64,000 bases of DNA, taken from positions 62,001-126,000 of the forward strand of contig NZ_JAUNTO010000006.1 of the NCBI RefSeq assembly GCF_030538655.1. The letters run 5' to 3'. Positions 23,801 to 33,256 of this stretch are shown piece after piece. Position 1 is the first letter of the stretch; each line of letters opens with the position of its first letter. The notes below the pieces were generated by a model that was not told where the DNA came from, ran no database searches, and saw nothing but the letters and a program-made list of their open reading frames with translations. The position numbers were made by a program, and so were the translations under genes. Origin of the DNA: Paracoccus sp. (in: a-proteobacteria) (lineage in GTDB: Bacteria > Pseudomonadota > Alphaproteobacteria > Rhodobacterales > Rhodobacteraceae).

Positions 23801-25402
23801 ATGACCAGACTGTTCCTTTCCACCGCACTTGCCACGGCGCTTGCCCTGCCCGCACTGGCGGTCGAGGTGCCCGAGGGCACCAACCTTGCCGCGAACCAGA
23901 GCTATACCTTCTGGCTGCTGGACGCGATCAAGACGCTTGATCCGGCGAAAAACACCGATGTCGAAGGCTCGGACGCGCTGCGCAACCTGTTCGAAGGGCT
24001 GATGAACGAGGATGCGCATGGCGCGATGGTCCCCGGTCTTGCCGAAAGCGTGGACGAATCGGATGACAAGCTGACCTATACCTTTCACCTGCGCGACGCC
24101 AAATGGTCGAACGGCGAACCCGTGACGGCGGGCGATTTCGTCTATGCGTGGCAGCGGGTGGTGAACCCGGAAACAGCATCCGAATATGCGTGGTTCATCG
24201 AGTTGATGAACGTCGTCAACGCGTCAGAGATCGTCAAGGGCGAGGCTGCCCCCGACACGCTAGGTGTGCGCGCCATCGACGACAAGACACTGGAAGTCAA
24301 ACTGACCACGCCGACGCCCTATTTCATCAAAACCCTGTCCCACGCGACCACCTTCCCGGTGCCGCAAGCCGTGATCGAGGCCGAGGGCGACAACTGGACC
24401 CAGCCGGGCAAGCTGGTCAGCAATGGCGCCTATACGCTGCAAAGCCACAACCTTGGCGTGGACATCACCATGGTCAAGAACCCGCAATACTGGGATGCCG
24501 ACAATGTGGTGATGGAAACCGTGCGCGGCGTCACCGTGAACGACAATAACGTGGCGCTGACCCGCTATCTGGCCGGGGAACTGGATCGGGTGCAGATCCC
24601 TGCCGGGCAATATCCGCGCCTGTCGGCGGAATACCCCGATCAGGCGATCTCGCTGCCTTATGCCTGTTCCTATGCCTATGTGATGAACCTGTCCGACAAA
24701 GGCCCCGAGGCGCTGAAAGACGTGCGGGTGCGGCAGGCGCTGCAACTGGGGCTGAACCGCGACGTGCTTGTGGATCAGGTGCTGCAAGGTGGCCAGTCCG
24801 CCGCCTATGTCTGGACACCGACCGCCATCGAAGGCTTTGTCGCGCCCGATCTGCCGATCATGCATATGACACAGGCCGAGCGCACCGCCGAGGCGCAGCG
24901 TCTGCTGACCGAGGCGGGCTATGGTCCCGACAACCCGGTGCGGCTGACGCTGCAATACAACACCGACGAAAACCACCGCAAACTGGCCATCGCCGCGCAA
25001 CAGTTCTGGCGTCCGCTTGGCGTGGAAATCACCCTGAACAACGTCGAATGGAAGGTTCACACCGACCGGCTGCAAAATCAGGATTTCGAGATCGCCCGCT
25101 ATGCGTGGTGCGGTGATTATAACGAGGCGTCCACCTTCCTCGACTGGTTCCAGACCGGGGGTTACAACAGCGGCAAGTGGTCGAACGCGGAATACGATCA
25201 GTTGATGGCCGATTCCAAAACCGCCGATGATGCCGCGCCGCTGTATACCCGCGCCGAAGAAATCCTTGCGGCCGAAGTGCCGGCCGTCAACGTCTATCAC
25301 TATGCCAAGGTGGACATGATTAGCCCCAGGATCAAAGGCTTGCCCACGGATAACGTGCTGAACACCTGGTATGCCAAGGATCTGTATCGCGTGGCCGACT
25401 GA
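23801..25402 (+). CDS. oppA: Oligopeptide ABC transporter substrate-binding protein
   Basis: 533 residues. SBP_bac_5 family periplasmic receptor. Signal peptide MTRLFLSTALATALALPALA with cleavage expected after the last alanine; no lipobox. OppA/MppA-like features include DPAKNTDVEGSDALRNLFEGL, the lobe motif TYTFHLRDAKWSNGEPVTAGDFVYAW and KDVRVRQALQLGLNRD. It delivers peptides to the OppBC channel. First gene of oppABCDF; a short hairpin (25411-25437) between it and oppB may reduce downstream expression, as is common after binding-protein genes. Confidence 0.93.
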   Translation: MTRLFLSTALATALALPALAVEVPEGTNLAANQSYTFWLLDAIKTLDPAKNTDVEGSDALRNLFEGLMNEDAHGAMVPGLAESVDESDDKLTYTFHLRDAKWSNGEPVTAGDFVYAWQRVVNPETASEYAWFIELMNVVNASEIVKGEAAPDTLGVRAIDDKTLEVKLTTPTPYFIKTLSHATTFPVPQAVIEAEGDNWTQPGKLVSNGAYTLQSHNLGVDITMVKNPQYWDADNVVMETVRGVTVNDNNVALTRYLAGELDRVQIPAGQYPRLSAEYPDQAISLPYACSYAYVMNLSDKGPEALKDVRVRQALQLGLNRDVLVDQVLQGGQSAAYVWTPTAIEGFVAPDLPIMHMTQAERTAEAQRLLTEAGYGPDNPVRLTLQYNTDENHRKLAIAAQQFWRPLGVEITLNNVEWKVHTDRLQNQDFEIARYAWCGDYNEASTFLDWFQTGGYNSGKWSNAEYDQLMADSKTADDAAPLYTRAEEILAAEVPAVNVYHYAKVDMISPRIKGLPTDNVLNTWYAKDLYRVAD

Positions 25403-25410
25403 TCCACGCT

Positions 25411-25437
25411 GCCGGGGCGGGCTTGACCTGTCCCGGC
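25411..25437 (+). terminator. Possible attenuating hairpin between oppA and oppB
   Basis: GCCGGG (25411-25416) pairs with CCCGGC (25432-25437) and is followed by ATTTCGTC, a weak T tail. It lies in the 78-bp oppA-oppB gap. Confidence 0.4.
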
Positions 25438-25480
25438 ATTTCGTCAAATAGGCTGACCCGTCTTCGCGAAAGGGTGCCGG

Positions 25481-26404
25481 ATGTTCGGTTATATTCTGCG
25501 ACGGCTGGCGGTGGCGGTGCCCACCCTGCTGTTACTGATCGTTTTTTCCTTCCTGCTGATGCATATCGCACCGGGTGGTCCGTTCACGCAGGAACGCGCC
25601 CTGCCGCCGCAGGTTCTGGCAAATCTGAACGCCAAATACGGGCTGGATGACCCGCTGTGGCTGCAAATCTGGAACTATCTGACCGGCGTGGTGCTGCATT
25701 TCGATTTCGGCCCCAGCTTTGTTTACCCGGACCGCACGGTGAACCAGTTGATCGCGGCGGGCTTTCCGGTGACGCTGACCTATGGCGGGCTGTCGTTTCT
25801 GGTCGCGGTGATCGTGGGCGTTTCGTTGGGCGTCGTGGCGGCGATCCGGCACAATTCCTGGCTGGATTATCTGGCGGTCGGCATTTCCATCGGCGCGCAG
25901 GTGCTGCCGAATTTCGTGATGGCGCCGATCCTTGTGCTGCTGTTCACGCTGACATGGGGCCTGTTGCCGGGCGGGGGCTGGTCGTTCAATGATCCGAAAT
26001 TCTGGATCATGCCGGTGATCGCGCTGTCCACATCCTACATGGCCTCGATTGCGCGGATCACCCGGTCGTCGATGCTGGAGGTGCTGGGGTCGAACCACAT
26101 CCGCACCGCCCGCGCGAAAGGCTTGCCGGAATCCAAGGTGATCCTGCGCCACGCGCTGCGGCCCGCGATGCTGCCGGTCATCAGCTATCTTGGCCCGGCG
26201 TTTGTCAGCATGATTACCGGGTCGGTGGTGGTGGACATCTATTTTTCCACCGGCGGTATCGGCAAGGCCTTTGTCGACAGTGCGCTGAACCGCGACTACG
26301 CGGTGATGATGGGGGTGACGATCCTTGTCGGTGCGCTGACCATTCTGTTCAATCTCGTGGTCGATGTGCTTTACGCATGGATCGACCCGAAAATCCGGTA
26401 TTGA
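25481..26404 (+). CDS. oppB: Oligopeptide ABC transporter permease
   Basis: 307 residues. Inner-membrane permease of the BPD_transp_1 family with six hydrophobic segments. The N-terminal MFGYILRRLAVAVPTLLLLIVFSFLL is typical of OppB/DppB proteins, and the EAA-type loop (MLEVLGSNHIRTARAKGLPESKVILRHALRPA) contacts the ATPases. It pairs with OppC. The ATG at 25481 fits the family start; oppC follows after 10 bp. Confidence 0.94.
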   Translation: MFGYILRRLAVAVPTLLLLIVFSFLLMHIAPGGPFTQERALPPQVLANLNAKYGLDDPLWLQIWNYLTGVVLHFDFGPSFVYPDRTVNQLIAAGFPVTLTYGGLSFLVAVIVGVSLGVVAAIRHNSWLDYLAVGISIGAQVLPNFVMAPILVLLFTLTWGLLPGGGWSFNDPKFWIMPVIALSTSYMASIARITRSSMLEVLGSNHIRTARAKGLPESKVILRHALRPAMLPVISYLGPAFVSMITGSVVVDIYFSTGGIGKAFVDSALNRDYAVMMGVTILVGALTILFNLVVDVLYAWIDPKIRY

Positions 26405-26414
26405 GGGGCGCGCC

Positions 26415-27341
26415 ATGGTCATTGAACACGACAAGATGCGCGCACTGGCCGACAAGCTGGTTCAAGATGAGGTCAAGGGCCGCAGCCCCTGGGCTGACGC
26501 GCGCAAGCGGTTCTTGCGCAACAAGGCGGCGATGGCGGGGCTGATAATCCTGATCCTTGTCGCGCTGTTCGCGGCCTTTGGTAACTATTTCGCCATGTGG
26601 TCCAATCAGGATCTGGATTTCTCGGTCATGGGTCAGGTGCGCGAACTGGGCCGCCCCTCGCTGGAGAACGGGCATTATTTCGGCACCGACGATCTGGGCC
26701 GCGACCTGTTCGCCCGCACAGTGCAAGGCACACAGATTTCGCTGATGGTCGGTATCGTCGGCGCGGGCATCGCGGTGATCGTCGGCACGCTGTATGGCGC
26801 GACGGCGGGCTATGTCGGCGGGCGCACCGATCAGTTGATGATGCGGCTGGTCGATATTCTGATGTCGATTCCCTACATGTTCGTGCTGATCCTGCTGTTG
26901 GTCATGTTCGGGCGGTCGATGTCGATGCTGTTCCTTGGCATCGGGCTGATTTCATGGCTGGATATGTCGCGCATCGTGCGGGGCCAGACCCTGTCCCTGA
27001 AAAACCGTGAATTTATCGAGGCCGCCCGCGCCACCGGCGTTCCCGCGTGGAAAATCATCCTGCGCCATATCGTGCCGAACCTGCTGGGTGTCGTCGCGGT
27101 CTATGCCACGCTGCTGGTGCCGCTGATGATCCTGACGGAAAGCTTTATCAGCTTCCTTGGCCTTGGCGTGCAGGAACCGCTCACCTCATGGGGGGCGCTG
27201 ATTTCCGAAGGCTCGGGGACGATGAACTACGGCACGCTGTGGCAACTGGCCTTCCCGCTGTTTTTCTTTGTCATCACGCTGTTCGGTTTCTTCTTTGTCG
27301 GCGACGGTTTGCGCGACGCCCTTGACCCGAAGGATCGCTGA
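26415..27341 (+). CDS. oppC: Oligopeptide ABC transporter permease
   Basis: 308 residues from the ATG at 26415, which has GAGGGG 7-12 bases upstream; in-frame starts inside oppB are not credible. An N-terminal cytoplasmic part (SPWADARKRFLRNKAAMAGL) precedes the first helix, as in OppC/DppC. GTDDLGRDLFART is the conserved periplasmic loop, and FIEAARATGVPAWKIILRHI is the EAA loop for ATPase docking. Forms the channel with OppB. oppD starts 1 bp after the stop. Confidence 0.94.
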   Translation: MVIEHDKMRALADKLVQDEVKGRSPWADARKRFLRNKAAMAGLIILILVALFAAFGNYFAMWSNQDLDFSVMGQVRELGRPSLENGHYFGTDDLGRDLFARTVQGTQISLMVGIVGAGIAVIVGTLYGATAGYVGGRTDQLMMRLVDILMSIPYMFVLILLLVMFGRSMSMLFLGIGLISWLDMSRIVRGQTLSLKNREFIEAARATGVPAWKIILRHIVPNLLGVVAVYATLLVPLMILTESFISFLGLGVQEPLTSWGALISEGSGTMNYGTLWQLAFPLFFFVITLFGFFFVGDGLRDALDPKDR

Positions 27342-27342
27342 G

Positions 27343-28446
27343 ATGGCATTACTGGACATCAAGGACCTGAACGTCAGCTTTGCCACCAATGACGGCACGG
27401 TTCATGCGGTGAACGGCGTCGATCTGACCATGCAGGCGGGCGATACGCTGGGGATCGTGGGCGAATCCGGCTCGGGCAAATCGCAGCTGGCGTTTTCGAT
27501 CATGGGGCTGCTGGCGCGGAACGGGCGGGCCACGGGCAGCGTGAAATTCGACGGGCAAGAGATCCTGAACGCGCCGCCCAAAGTGCTGAACAAGATCCGC
27601 GCCGAACAGATCGCGATGATCTTTCAAGACCCGATGACCAGCCTCAACCCCTATATGCGGGTGGCCGATCAGATGGCCGAGGTCTTGGTGCTGCACAACG
27701 GCATGTCCAAGACCGACGCGGTGGCGGAATCTGCGCGGATGCTGGATGCGGTGAAAATCCCCGACGCCAAGGGGCGCATCCGCCTGTATCCGCATGAATT
27801 TTCCGGCGGAATGCGGCAGCGGGTGATGATCGCCATGGCGCTTTTGTGCAAGCCGCGCCTGCTGATCGCGGACGAACCCACCACGGCGCTGGACGTGACG
27901 GTTCAGGCGCAGATCATGGCTCTGCTGGCCGATCTGCAACGCGATCTGGGCATGGCGATGATCCTGATTACCCATGATCTGGGCGTTGTGGCCGGGTCGT
28001 GCCGCGATGTGGTGGTAATGTATGGCGGGCGCATCCGCGAGACCGGCCCGGTGCTGCCGCTGTTCGACGCCCCCGCCCATCCCTATACGCAAGGGCTGCT
28101 AGAGGCGATCCCGCGCGTTGACCAGAAAGGCGACCGGCTGTCGGCCATCCCCGGCAGCCCGCCAAACATGTCGCGCCCGCCCAAGGGCTGCGCGTTCGAG
28201 CCGCGCTGCACCTATCGCATGGACCGCTGCGCGACCAAGGGGCCGGAACTGCTGGAATTCGCCCCCGATCGCCGCCGCGCATGCTTTGCCGATCTAGAGG
28301 ACGTGATCGCGCATCGTGACCGCGTTCACCTGTCCGGCGATCCGATGCCTCAAGGCGACGCGCCCATCCCCGAGGCCATCCCGCTCGGCGCCGTTGCTGG
28401 CGCTGGCATGGCCGGAACCCCCACCGAGGGAGGCCGCAATGACTAA
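27343..28446 (+). CDS. oppD: Oligopeptide ABC transporter ATP-binding protein
   Basis: 367 residues. ATPase of the peptide importer: Walker A GESGSGKS near residue 40, Q-loop FQDPMTSLNP, signature FSGGMRQR, Walker B LLIADEPTTALD, and the OppD/DppD C-terminal domain (PGSPPNMSRPPKGCAFEPRC, then CATKGPEL), whose cysteines are those of the oligo_HPY region, an Fe-S-like site in some relatives. A longer frame from 27268 lies inside oppC; the ATG at 27343 starts the conserved N-terminus. It overlaps oppF by 8 bp. Confidence 0.94.
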   Translation: MALLDIKDLNVSFATNDGTVHAVNGVDLTMQAGDTLGIVGESGSGKSQLAFSIMGLLARNGRATGSVKFDGQEILNAPPKVLNKIRAEQIAMIFQDPMTSLNPYMRVADQMAEVLVLHNGMSKTDAVAESARMLDAVKIPDAKGRIRLYPHEFSGGMRQRVMIAMALLCKPRLLIADEPTTALDVTVQAQIMALLADLQRDLGMAMILITHDLGVVAGSCRDVVVMYGGRIRETGPVLPLFDAPAHPYTQGLLEAIPRVDQKGDRLSAIPGSPPNMSRPPKGCAFEPRCTYRMDRCATKGPELLEFAPDRRRACFADLEDVIAHRDRVHLSGDPMPQGDAPIPEAIPLGAVAGAGMAGTPTEGGRND

Positions 28447-29467
28447 GCCCCTGCTGGACGTCCGCGATCTGCGTGTCACCTTCCACATCCGCCGCGAAGG
28501 CGACATGCCTTGGACCGCGCCGCGACAGCTTCACGCGGTGGGCGGGGTCGATTTCACCCTGCGCCCCGGCGAAACGCTGGGCGTTGTCGGCGAATCGGGC
28601 TGCGGCAAATCCACGCTGGCCCGCGCGCTGATCGGGCTGGTTCATGCCACCGGCCATGCAGAATGGATCGACGGTGCCGATCTGATCGGCCTGACCCCGC
28701 GCCAGATGATGAAATACCGCCGCGACATTCAGATGGTGTTTCAGGACCCGCTGGCATCCTTGAACCCGCGCATGACCGTTGGCCAGATCATCGCGGAACC
28801 CTTGGTCACGCATCACCCCGGCCTGTCCCGCGACGAGGTGAAAACGCGTGTCAAGGACATGATGGAGCGGGTGGGCCTGCTGCCGAACCAGATCAACCGC
28901 TACCCGCATGAATTTTCCGGTGGTCAGTGTCAGCGCATCGGCATCGCCCGCGCGCTGATCGTGGAGCCCCGGCTGATTATCTGCGATGAACCCGTGTCGG
29001 CGCTGGATGTGTCGATTCAGGCGCAGATCATCAACCTGCTGGACGATCTGCAACGCGACCTTGGCCTTGCGCTGATCTTTATCGCGCATGATCTGTCGGT
29101 GGTGAAGCATATCAGCGACCGGGTAATGGTGCTTTACTTGGGCAAGGTGATGGAGATCGCCAGCGCGGATGAGCTGTATGCCGACCCGCAGCACCCCTAT
29201 ACGCAGGCGCTGCTCTCGGCCGTGCCGGTGCCGGACCCGCGAATCGAGGCGGAAAAGGTCGTCGTGCCGCTGCGCGGTGATCTGCCCTCGCCGATGGCGC
29301 CGCCGTCTGGCTGTGTGTTCCGCACCCGTTGCCCGCGCGCGCAGGCGCTGTGCGCGCAGCAGGTGCCGATGCTGGCGGGCGATCCGGCGGGAACGGGCGG
29401 GCATCGCTGGGCCTGCCATTTCCCCGGTCCCTTGACCGAGGCGGAAATCGGTGCCACCCCTCGCTGA
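28439..29467 (+). CDS. oppF: Oligopeptide ABC transporter ATP-binding protein
   Basis: 342 residues from the ATG at 28439 (GGGAGG upstream), overlapping oppD by 8 bp. Partner ATPase of OppD: Walker A GESGCGKST, Q-loop FQDPLASLNPRMTV, signature FSGGQCQR, Walker B LIICDEPVSALD, and the C-terminal oligo_HPY domain (LPSPMAPPSGCVFRTRCPRAQALC). The signature has Cys in place of the more common Arg after GGQ. The exporter gene starts immediately after its stop. Confidence 0.94.
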   Translation: MTKPLLDVRDLRVTFHIRREGDMPWTAPRQLHAVGGVDFTLRPGETLGVVGESGCGKSTLARALIGLVHATGHAEWIDGADLIGLTPRQMMKYRRDIQMVFQDPLASLNPRMTVGQIIAEPLVTHHPGLSRDEVKTRVKDMMERVGLLPNQINRYPHEFSGGQCQRIGIARALIVEPRLIICDEPVSALDVSIQAQIINLLDDLQRDLGLALIFIAHDLSVVKHISDRVMVLYLGKVMEIASADELYADPQHPYTQALLSAVPVPDPRIEAEKVVVPLRGDLPSPMAPPSGCVFRTRCPRAQALCAQQVPMLAGDPAGTGGHRWACHFPGPLTEAEIGATPR

Positions 29468-31324
29468 ATGCCGCCCATCCAGAAAGAACCGCCCCGTAGC
29501 TTTGCCGCCCGTTGGGCCGCGCTAAAGAACATCCCGCCGTTTCTGGCGATGGTCTGGCGCGCCGCGCCGCATCTGACCATCGCCACGATGATCCTGCGCG
29601 CTATCGGAGCCTTTGTGCCGGTGGCGATGCTGTGGATCGCCAAGCTGATCCTTGACGAAGTGGTGCGGCTGGCCGCCCTGCCCGATGCGCCAAACGGCCT
29701 GATGGATTGGTGGCAATCGGGGCTGGCCGATCATCTGGTGACTCTGGTCGCGCTGGAACTGGCCATCGGCATCGGGTCCGACATCATCAGCCGGCTGGTG
29801 AGGCTGGTCGATTCGCTGTTGCAGGAACGGCTGGTGATCGACCTGTCGATGCGGCTGATGGACCACGCCGCCGCACTGGATCTGGAGGATTTCGAGGACG
29901 CCGCATTTCAGGACAAGCTCGACCGCGCCCGCCGTCAGGCCGCTGGCCGGATGAGCCTGATGGGAACGATCTTTGAGCAGTTGCAGGACAGCCTGACCAT
30001 TGCGACACTCGGCGCCGGGCTGATCCTTTATAACCCGTGGCTGATCCTGATCCTGCTGATCGGGCTGATCCCCGCCTTTCTGGCCGAGGCGCATTTCAAC
30101 GCGCAGTCCTATAATCTCGATTTCCGCCGCACGGCGGAACGGCGCGAGATCGACTATCTGCGCCAGACCGCCGCCAGTGCGGAAACCGCCAAGGAAATCA
30201 AGATATTCGACCTGCACCGCTTTCTGTCCGGGCGCTATCTGGCGCTGTCGCGGAAATTCTATGCCGAGGCACGGCGGATTGCGCAGGCCAGGGCGGCGTG
30301 GGGGGCGCTGTTTTCGGCGCTTGGGTCTTTGGCCTATTATGCCGCCTATGCGTGGATCGTGGTGCAGACGCTGACCGGCGATCTGTCCATCGGCGATCTG
30401 ACCTTTCTGGCCGGGTCCTTTATGCGGGTGAAGGGCATTATCGAGCGGCTGCTGTCGTCCTTTGGCACCACCGCCGCGCAGGCGCTGTATCTTGAGGATC
30501 TGTTCGACTTTTTCCGCGAGGTGCCGGAAATCGCCTCCAAGCCGGATGCCGTGGCCGTGCCGCGCCCGATCAAGCAGGGGTTTACCTTTGAAAACGTCGG
30601 CTTTCGTTATCCGAATGCCGAAAAATGGGCGGTGCGCGGGCTGTCCTTCACGCTGCATGCAGACGAAACGCTGGCTTTGGTGGGCGAGAATGGCGCGGGA
30701 AAGACCACGCTGGTCAAGCTGCTGGCGCGGCTTTATGATCCGGATGAGGGGCGTATCCTGCTGGATGGGGTCGATCTGCGCGACTATGATCTGGACGATC
30801 TGCGCGCGGCGATTGGTGTGATCTTTCAGGACTTTGTGCGATATTCCATGACGGCAGCGGATAACATCGCCGTTGGCCGGATCGAGGCGCGCGAGGATCG
30901 CCCCCGGATCGAACAGGCCGCCGAACGCGCTTTGGCCGATCAGGTGATTGCGCGCCTGCCTGCGGGTTATGAGCAGATGGTCGGCAAGCGGTTCGTGCAG
31001 GGCGTCGATCTGTCGGGCGGCGAGTGGCAAAAGCTGGCCATCGCCCGCGCCTATATGCGCGACGCGCAGGTGCTTATCCTTGATGAACCGACCGCTGCGC
31101 TGGATGCCCGTTCTGAATTCGAGGTCTTTCAGCGGTTCCGCGAATTGATGGCCGGGCGGACGGCGGTTCTGATCTCGCATCGGTTTTCGTCGGTGAGGAT
31201 GGCGGATCGGATTCTGGTGCTGCATCTGGGCCAGATCGAGGCGCAGGGGACGCATGAGGAATTGTTAGCCCAGCCCGGGCGGTATCGGGAGTTGTTTGAA
31301 TTGCAGGCGGCGGGGTATCGGTGA
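29468..31324 (+). CDS. ABC exporter, fused membrane and ATP-binding domains
   Basis: 618 residues. Half-transporter of the multidrug/lipid exporter type: about six hydrophobic segments in residues 25-340, then a nucleotide-binding domain with Walker A GENGAGKTT, Q-loop FQDFVRYS, signature LSGGEWQ, Walker B LILDEPTAALD and switch His in LISHRFSSV. It starts directly at the end of oppF (no gap) and so is the sixth gene of the peptide-uptake operon. Substrate unknown; co-transcription may mean it exports or flips something linked to peptide uptake, or the link may be incidental. A GC-rich dispersed repeat follows. Confidence 0.88.
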   Translation: MPPIQKEPPRSFAARWAALKNIPPFLAMVWRAAPHLTIATMILRAIGAFVPVAMLWIAKLILDEVVRLAALPDAPNGLMDWWQSGLADHLVTLVALELAIGIGSDIISRLVRLVDSLLQERLVIDLSMRLMDHAAALDLEDFEDAAFQDKLDRARRQAAGRMSLMGTIFEQLQDSLTIATLGAGLILYNPWLILILLIGLIPAFLAEAHFNAQSYNLDFRRTAERREIDYLRQTAASAETAKEIKIFDLHRFLSGRYLALSRKFYAEARRIAQARAAWGALFSALGSLAYYAAYAWIVVQTLTGDLSIGDLTFLAGSFMRVKGIIERLLSSFGTTAAQALYLEDLFDFFREVPEIASKPDAVAVPRPIKQGFTFENVGFRYPNAEKWAVRGLSFTLHADETLALVGENGAGKTTLVKLLARLYDPDEGRILLDGVDLRDYDLDDLRAAIGVIFQDFVRYSMTAADNIAVGRIEAREDRPRIEQAAERALADQVIARLPAGYEQMVGKRFVQGVDLSGGEWQKLAIARAYMRDAQVLILDEPTAALDARSEFEVFQRFRELMAGRTAVLISHRFSSVRMADRILVLHLGQIEAQGTHEELLAQPGRYRELFELQAAGYR

Positions 31325-31330
31325 GGTTGC

Positions 31331-31390
31331 CCCCAAAGGCCGGGGGCGCTTCGCCCCCCGGACCCCCAGAGGATATTTCAGGACAAAAGA
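31331..31390 (+). repeat. Dispersed GC-rich intergenic repeat, copy A
   Basis: A hairpin-forming block (CCGGGGGCGCTTCG, then CCCCCCGGACCCCC) followed by the constant tail AGAGGATATTTC. Nearly identical copies lie at 47352-47411 (inverted) and 61767-61826. It sits just after the exporter gene and before the convergent tRNA-Leu, like a terminator-type repeat. Confidence 0.75.
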
Positions 31391-31430
31391 TGCCTGGGGC
31401 ACAATTCTTAGGAGAGGACGGCAAAGCGTT

Positions 31431-31514
31431 TGGTAGGGGTAGTCGGACTCGAACCGACACTTCTTTCGAAAACGGATTTTGAATCCGTCGCGTCTACCAT
31501 TCCGCCACACCCCC
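31431..31514 (-). tRNA. tRNA-Leu (anticodon CAA)
   Basis: 84 nt including an encoded CCA end. Anticodon stem ACGGA/TCCGT encloses the loop TTCAAAA with anticodon CAA (reads UUG). The long variable arm (CGAAAG-type loop) marks a class II tRNA, as expected for leucine. The T-arm is GTCGG-TTCGAGT-CCGAC, and the acceptor stem GGGGGTG pairs with TACCCCT through two wobbles. Confidence 0.93.
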
Positions 31515-31567
31515 GTGACGCTTTGCTGTCTGGTGCTGATAACGACCTTTGCCGCCGTCGGCAAGGG

Positions 31568-32542
31568 TCAGGCTTGGCCGAGTTTTTCCAGCCGCGCGGC
31601 GCGCAGGCGGGCAAAGTCATCACCGGCGTGATAGCTGGATCGGGTCAGCGGCGTGGCCGAAACCATCAGGAAGCCCTTGCCATAAGCTGCCTTTTCATAG
31701 CTGGTGAATTCCTCGGGCGTGACAAAGCGATCTACGCGGTGATGTTTCGGCGTTGGTTGCAGATATTGGCCGATAGTGATGAAGTCGATGTCGGCGGCGC
31801 GCATGTCGTCCATCACCTGCGATACGCCCTGACGATCTTCGCCCAGGCCGACCATGATGCCGGATTTGGTGAACAGGGTCGGGTCCAGTTCCTTGACCCG
31901 CTGAAGCAGGCGCAGGCTGTGGAAATAGCGCGCGCCGGGGCGCACGGTCGGGTAAAGGCCGGGGACGGTTTCAAGGTTGTGGTTGAATACATCCGGGCGT
32001 GCCTCGACCACGGTTTCCAGTGCGCGGGCAGCGCATTTCAGGAAATCAGGGGTCAGCACCTCGATGGTGGAATCAGGGCTGCGGTGGCGGATGGCGCGGA
32101 TAGTCTGGGCGAAATGTTCCGCGCCGCCATCGTCCAGATCGTCGCGATCAACCGAAGTGATGACGACGTGGCGCAGCCCCAGTTTCTGCACCGCATGGGC
32201 AACGCGGCCCGGTTCGAACACGTCCAGAGCGTCGGGCTTGCCAGTGATGACGTTGCAGAAGGAACAGCCGCGGGTGCAGATGTCGCCCATAATCATCATG
32301 GTAGCGTGGCCCTGGCTCCAGCATTCGCCGACATTGGGGCAGCCTGCCTCTTCGCAGACGGTGGACAGGCGGTTGTTACGCAGAATGTCGCGCGTGTCCT
32401 TGTAGCCCTGCGAGGTTGGCGCCTTGACCCTGATCCACGACGGTTTTTTCGGCTGTGCCTGATCGACGCGGTGTGCCTTTTCCGGGTGGCGCAGGCGCGG
32501 CGGCTGGTTATGGCCGGCAGGGGGCGGGGACATATCGGTCAT
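31568..32542 (-). CDS. lipA: Lipoyl synthase
   Basis: 324 residues. Radical-SAM enzyme that inserts two sulfurs into octanoyl groups on lipoyl-dependent proteins. The auxiliary 4Fe-4S cluster ligands are in [12 protein letters not shown], the radical-SAM cluster in CTRGCSFC, and the C-terminal serine ligand in [12 protein letters not shown]. The proline-rich N-terminus (residues 1-30) is typical of alphaproteobacterial LipA. Monocistronic; it faces the peroxiredoxin gene divergently across 160 bp, and tRNA-Leu lies 54 bp downstream. Confidence 0.96.
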   Translation of the reverse strand: MTDMSPPPAGHNQPPRLRHPEKAHRVDQAQPKKPSWIRVKAPTSQGYKDTRDILRNNRLSTVCEEAGCPNVGECWSQGHATMMIMGDICTRGCSFCNVITGKPDALDVFEPGRVAHAVQKLGLRHVVITSVDRDDLDDGGAEHFAQTIRAIRHRSPDSTIEVLTPDFLKCAARALETVVEARPDVFNHNLETVPGLYPTVRPGARYFHSLRLLQRVKELDPTLFTKSGIMVGLGEDRQGVSQVMDDMRAADIDFITIGQYLQPTPKHHRVDRFVTPEEFTSYEKAAYGKGFLMVSATPLTRSSYHAGDDFARLRAARLEKLGQA

Positions 32543-32702
32543 CGGCGTGCTTTCGCTGGTTTTTCCCTAGGTAATACCAAACTGCCCTGCAATCAACGAT
32601 CTGCTGCGATGTCCGGGGTGCAACCCTATGCCGCGGCGCAGCGATACGCTATAATCCGCGCGCGGAGGAGATGATGCACCACAAAAGAACGGGAGCACGC
32701 CT

Positions 32703-33252
32703 ATGAAAATTGGCGATAAAATTCCTCAGGTTACATTTCGGACCCGCGTTCGCGACGAATTCGGTCGGCGGCCCGAACCCGTTCCGCTGGCAGGACATGA
32801 CATCGGACGACTATTTCAAAGGGAAACGGGTGATCCTGTTTTCGTTGCCCGGTGCGTTCACCCCCACCTGTTCGACCTATCAACTGCCCGGCTTTGAAAA
32901 GTCGTTCCAGCAGTTCCGCGATCTGGGCATTGACGCGATCTATTGCCTGTCCGTGAATGACAGCTTTGTGATGAACCAGTGGGCCAAGTCGCAGAACCTG
33001 CAAAACGTTAAGGTGATCCCCGATGGCTCGGGCGTGTTCACCGAAAAGGCCGGGATGCTGGTGCGCAAGGATAACCTAGGCTTTGGTGCCCGGTCGTGGC
33101 GCTATGCCGCCGTAGTGAATGATGGCGTGGTCGAGGCGTGGCTCGAAGAACCGGGCCGCTGCGACGATTGCGGGGATGATCCTTACGGCGAAACCTCGCC
33201 TGAAAATCTGCTGAAATATCTGCAAAACGCACGGGTTGCCGAACCGGCATGA
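32703..33252 (+). pseudogene. Peroxiredoxin (Prx5/AhpC-TSA type) with a +1 frameshift near the N-terminus
   Basis: The frame from the ATG at 32703 reads MKIGDKIPQVTFRTRVRDE, the expected start, and then leaves phase. From 32761 the second frame continues SVGGPNPFRWQDMTSDDYFKGKR to the TGA at 33250-33252. Removing one T at 32760/32761 would rejoin them into a normal Prx of about 182 residues. The peroxidatic cysteine (PGAFTPTCSTYQ) and a CDDC near the C-terminus are intact. The second frame could start at a TTG at 32710, replacing about 17 N-terminal residues, so partial function is possible. A sequencing error is the main alternative. It converges on oxyR, its likely regulator. Confidence 0.8.
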
Positions 33253-33256
33253 TCCC

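Noticed and set aside
24260..25447. 395-codon minus-strand frame antisense to oppA
   Set aside because: Antisense shadow of a clear OppA gene with an intact signal peptide.
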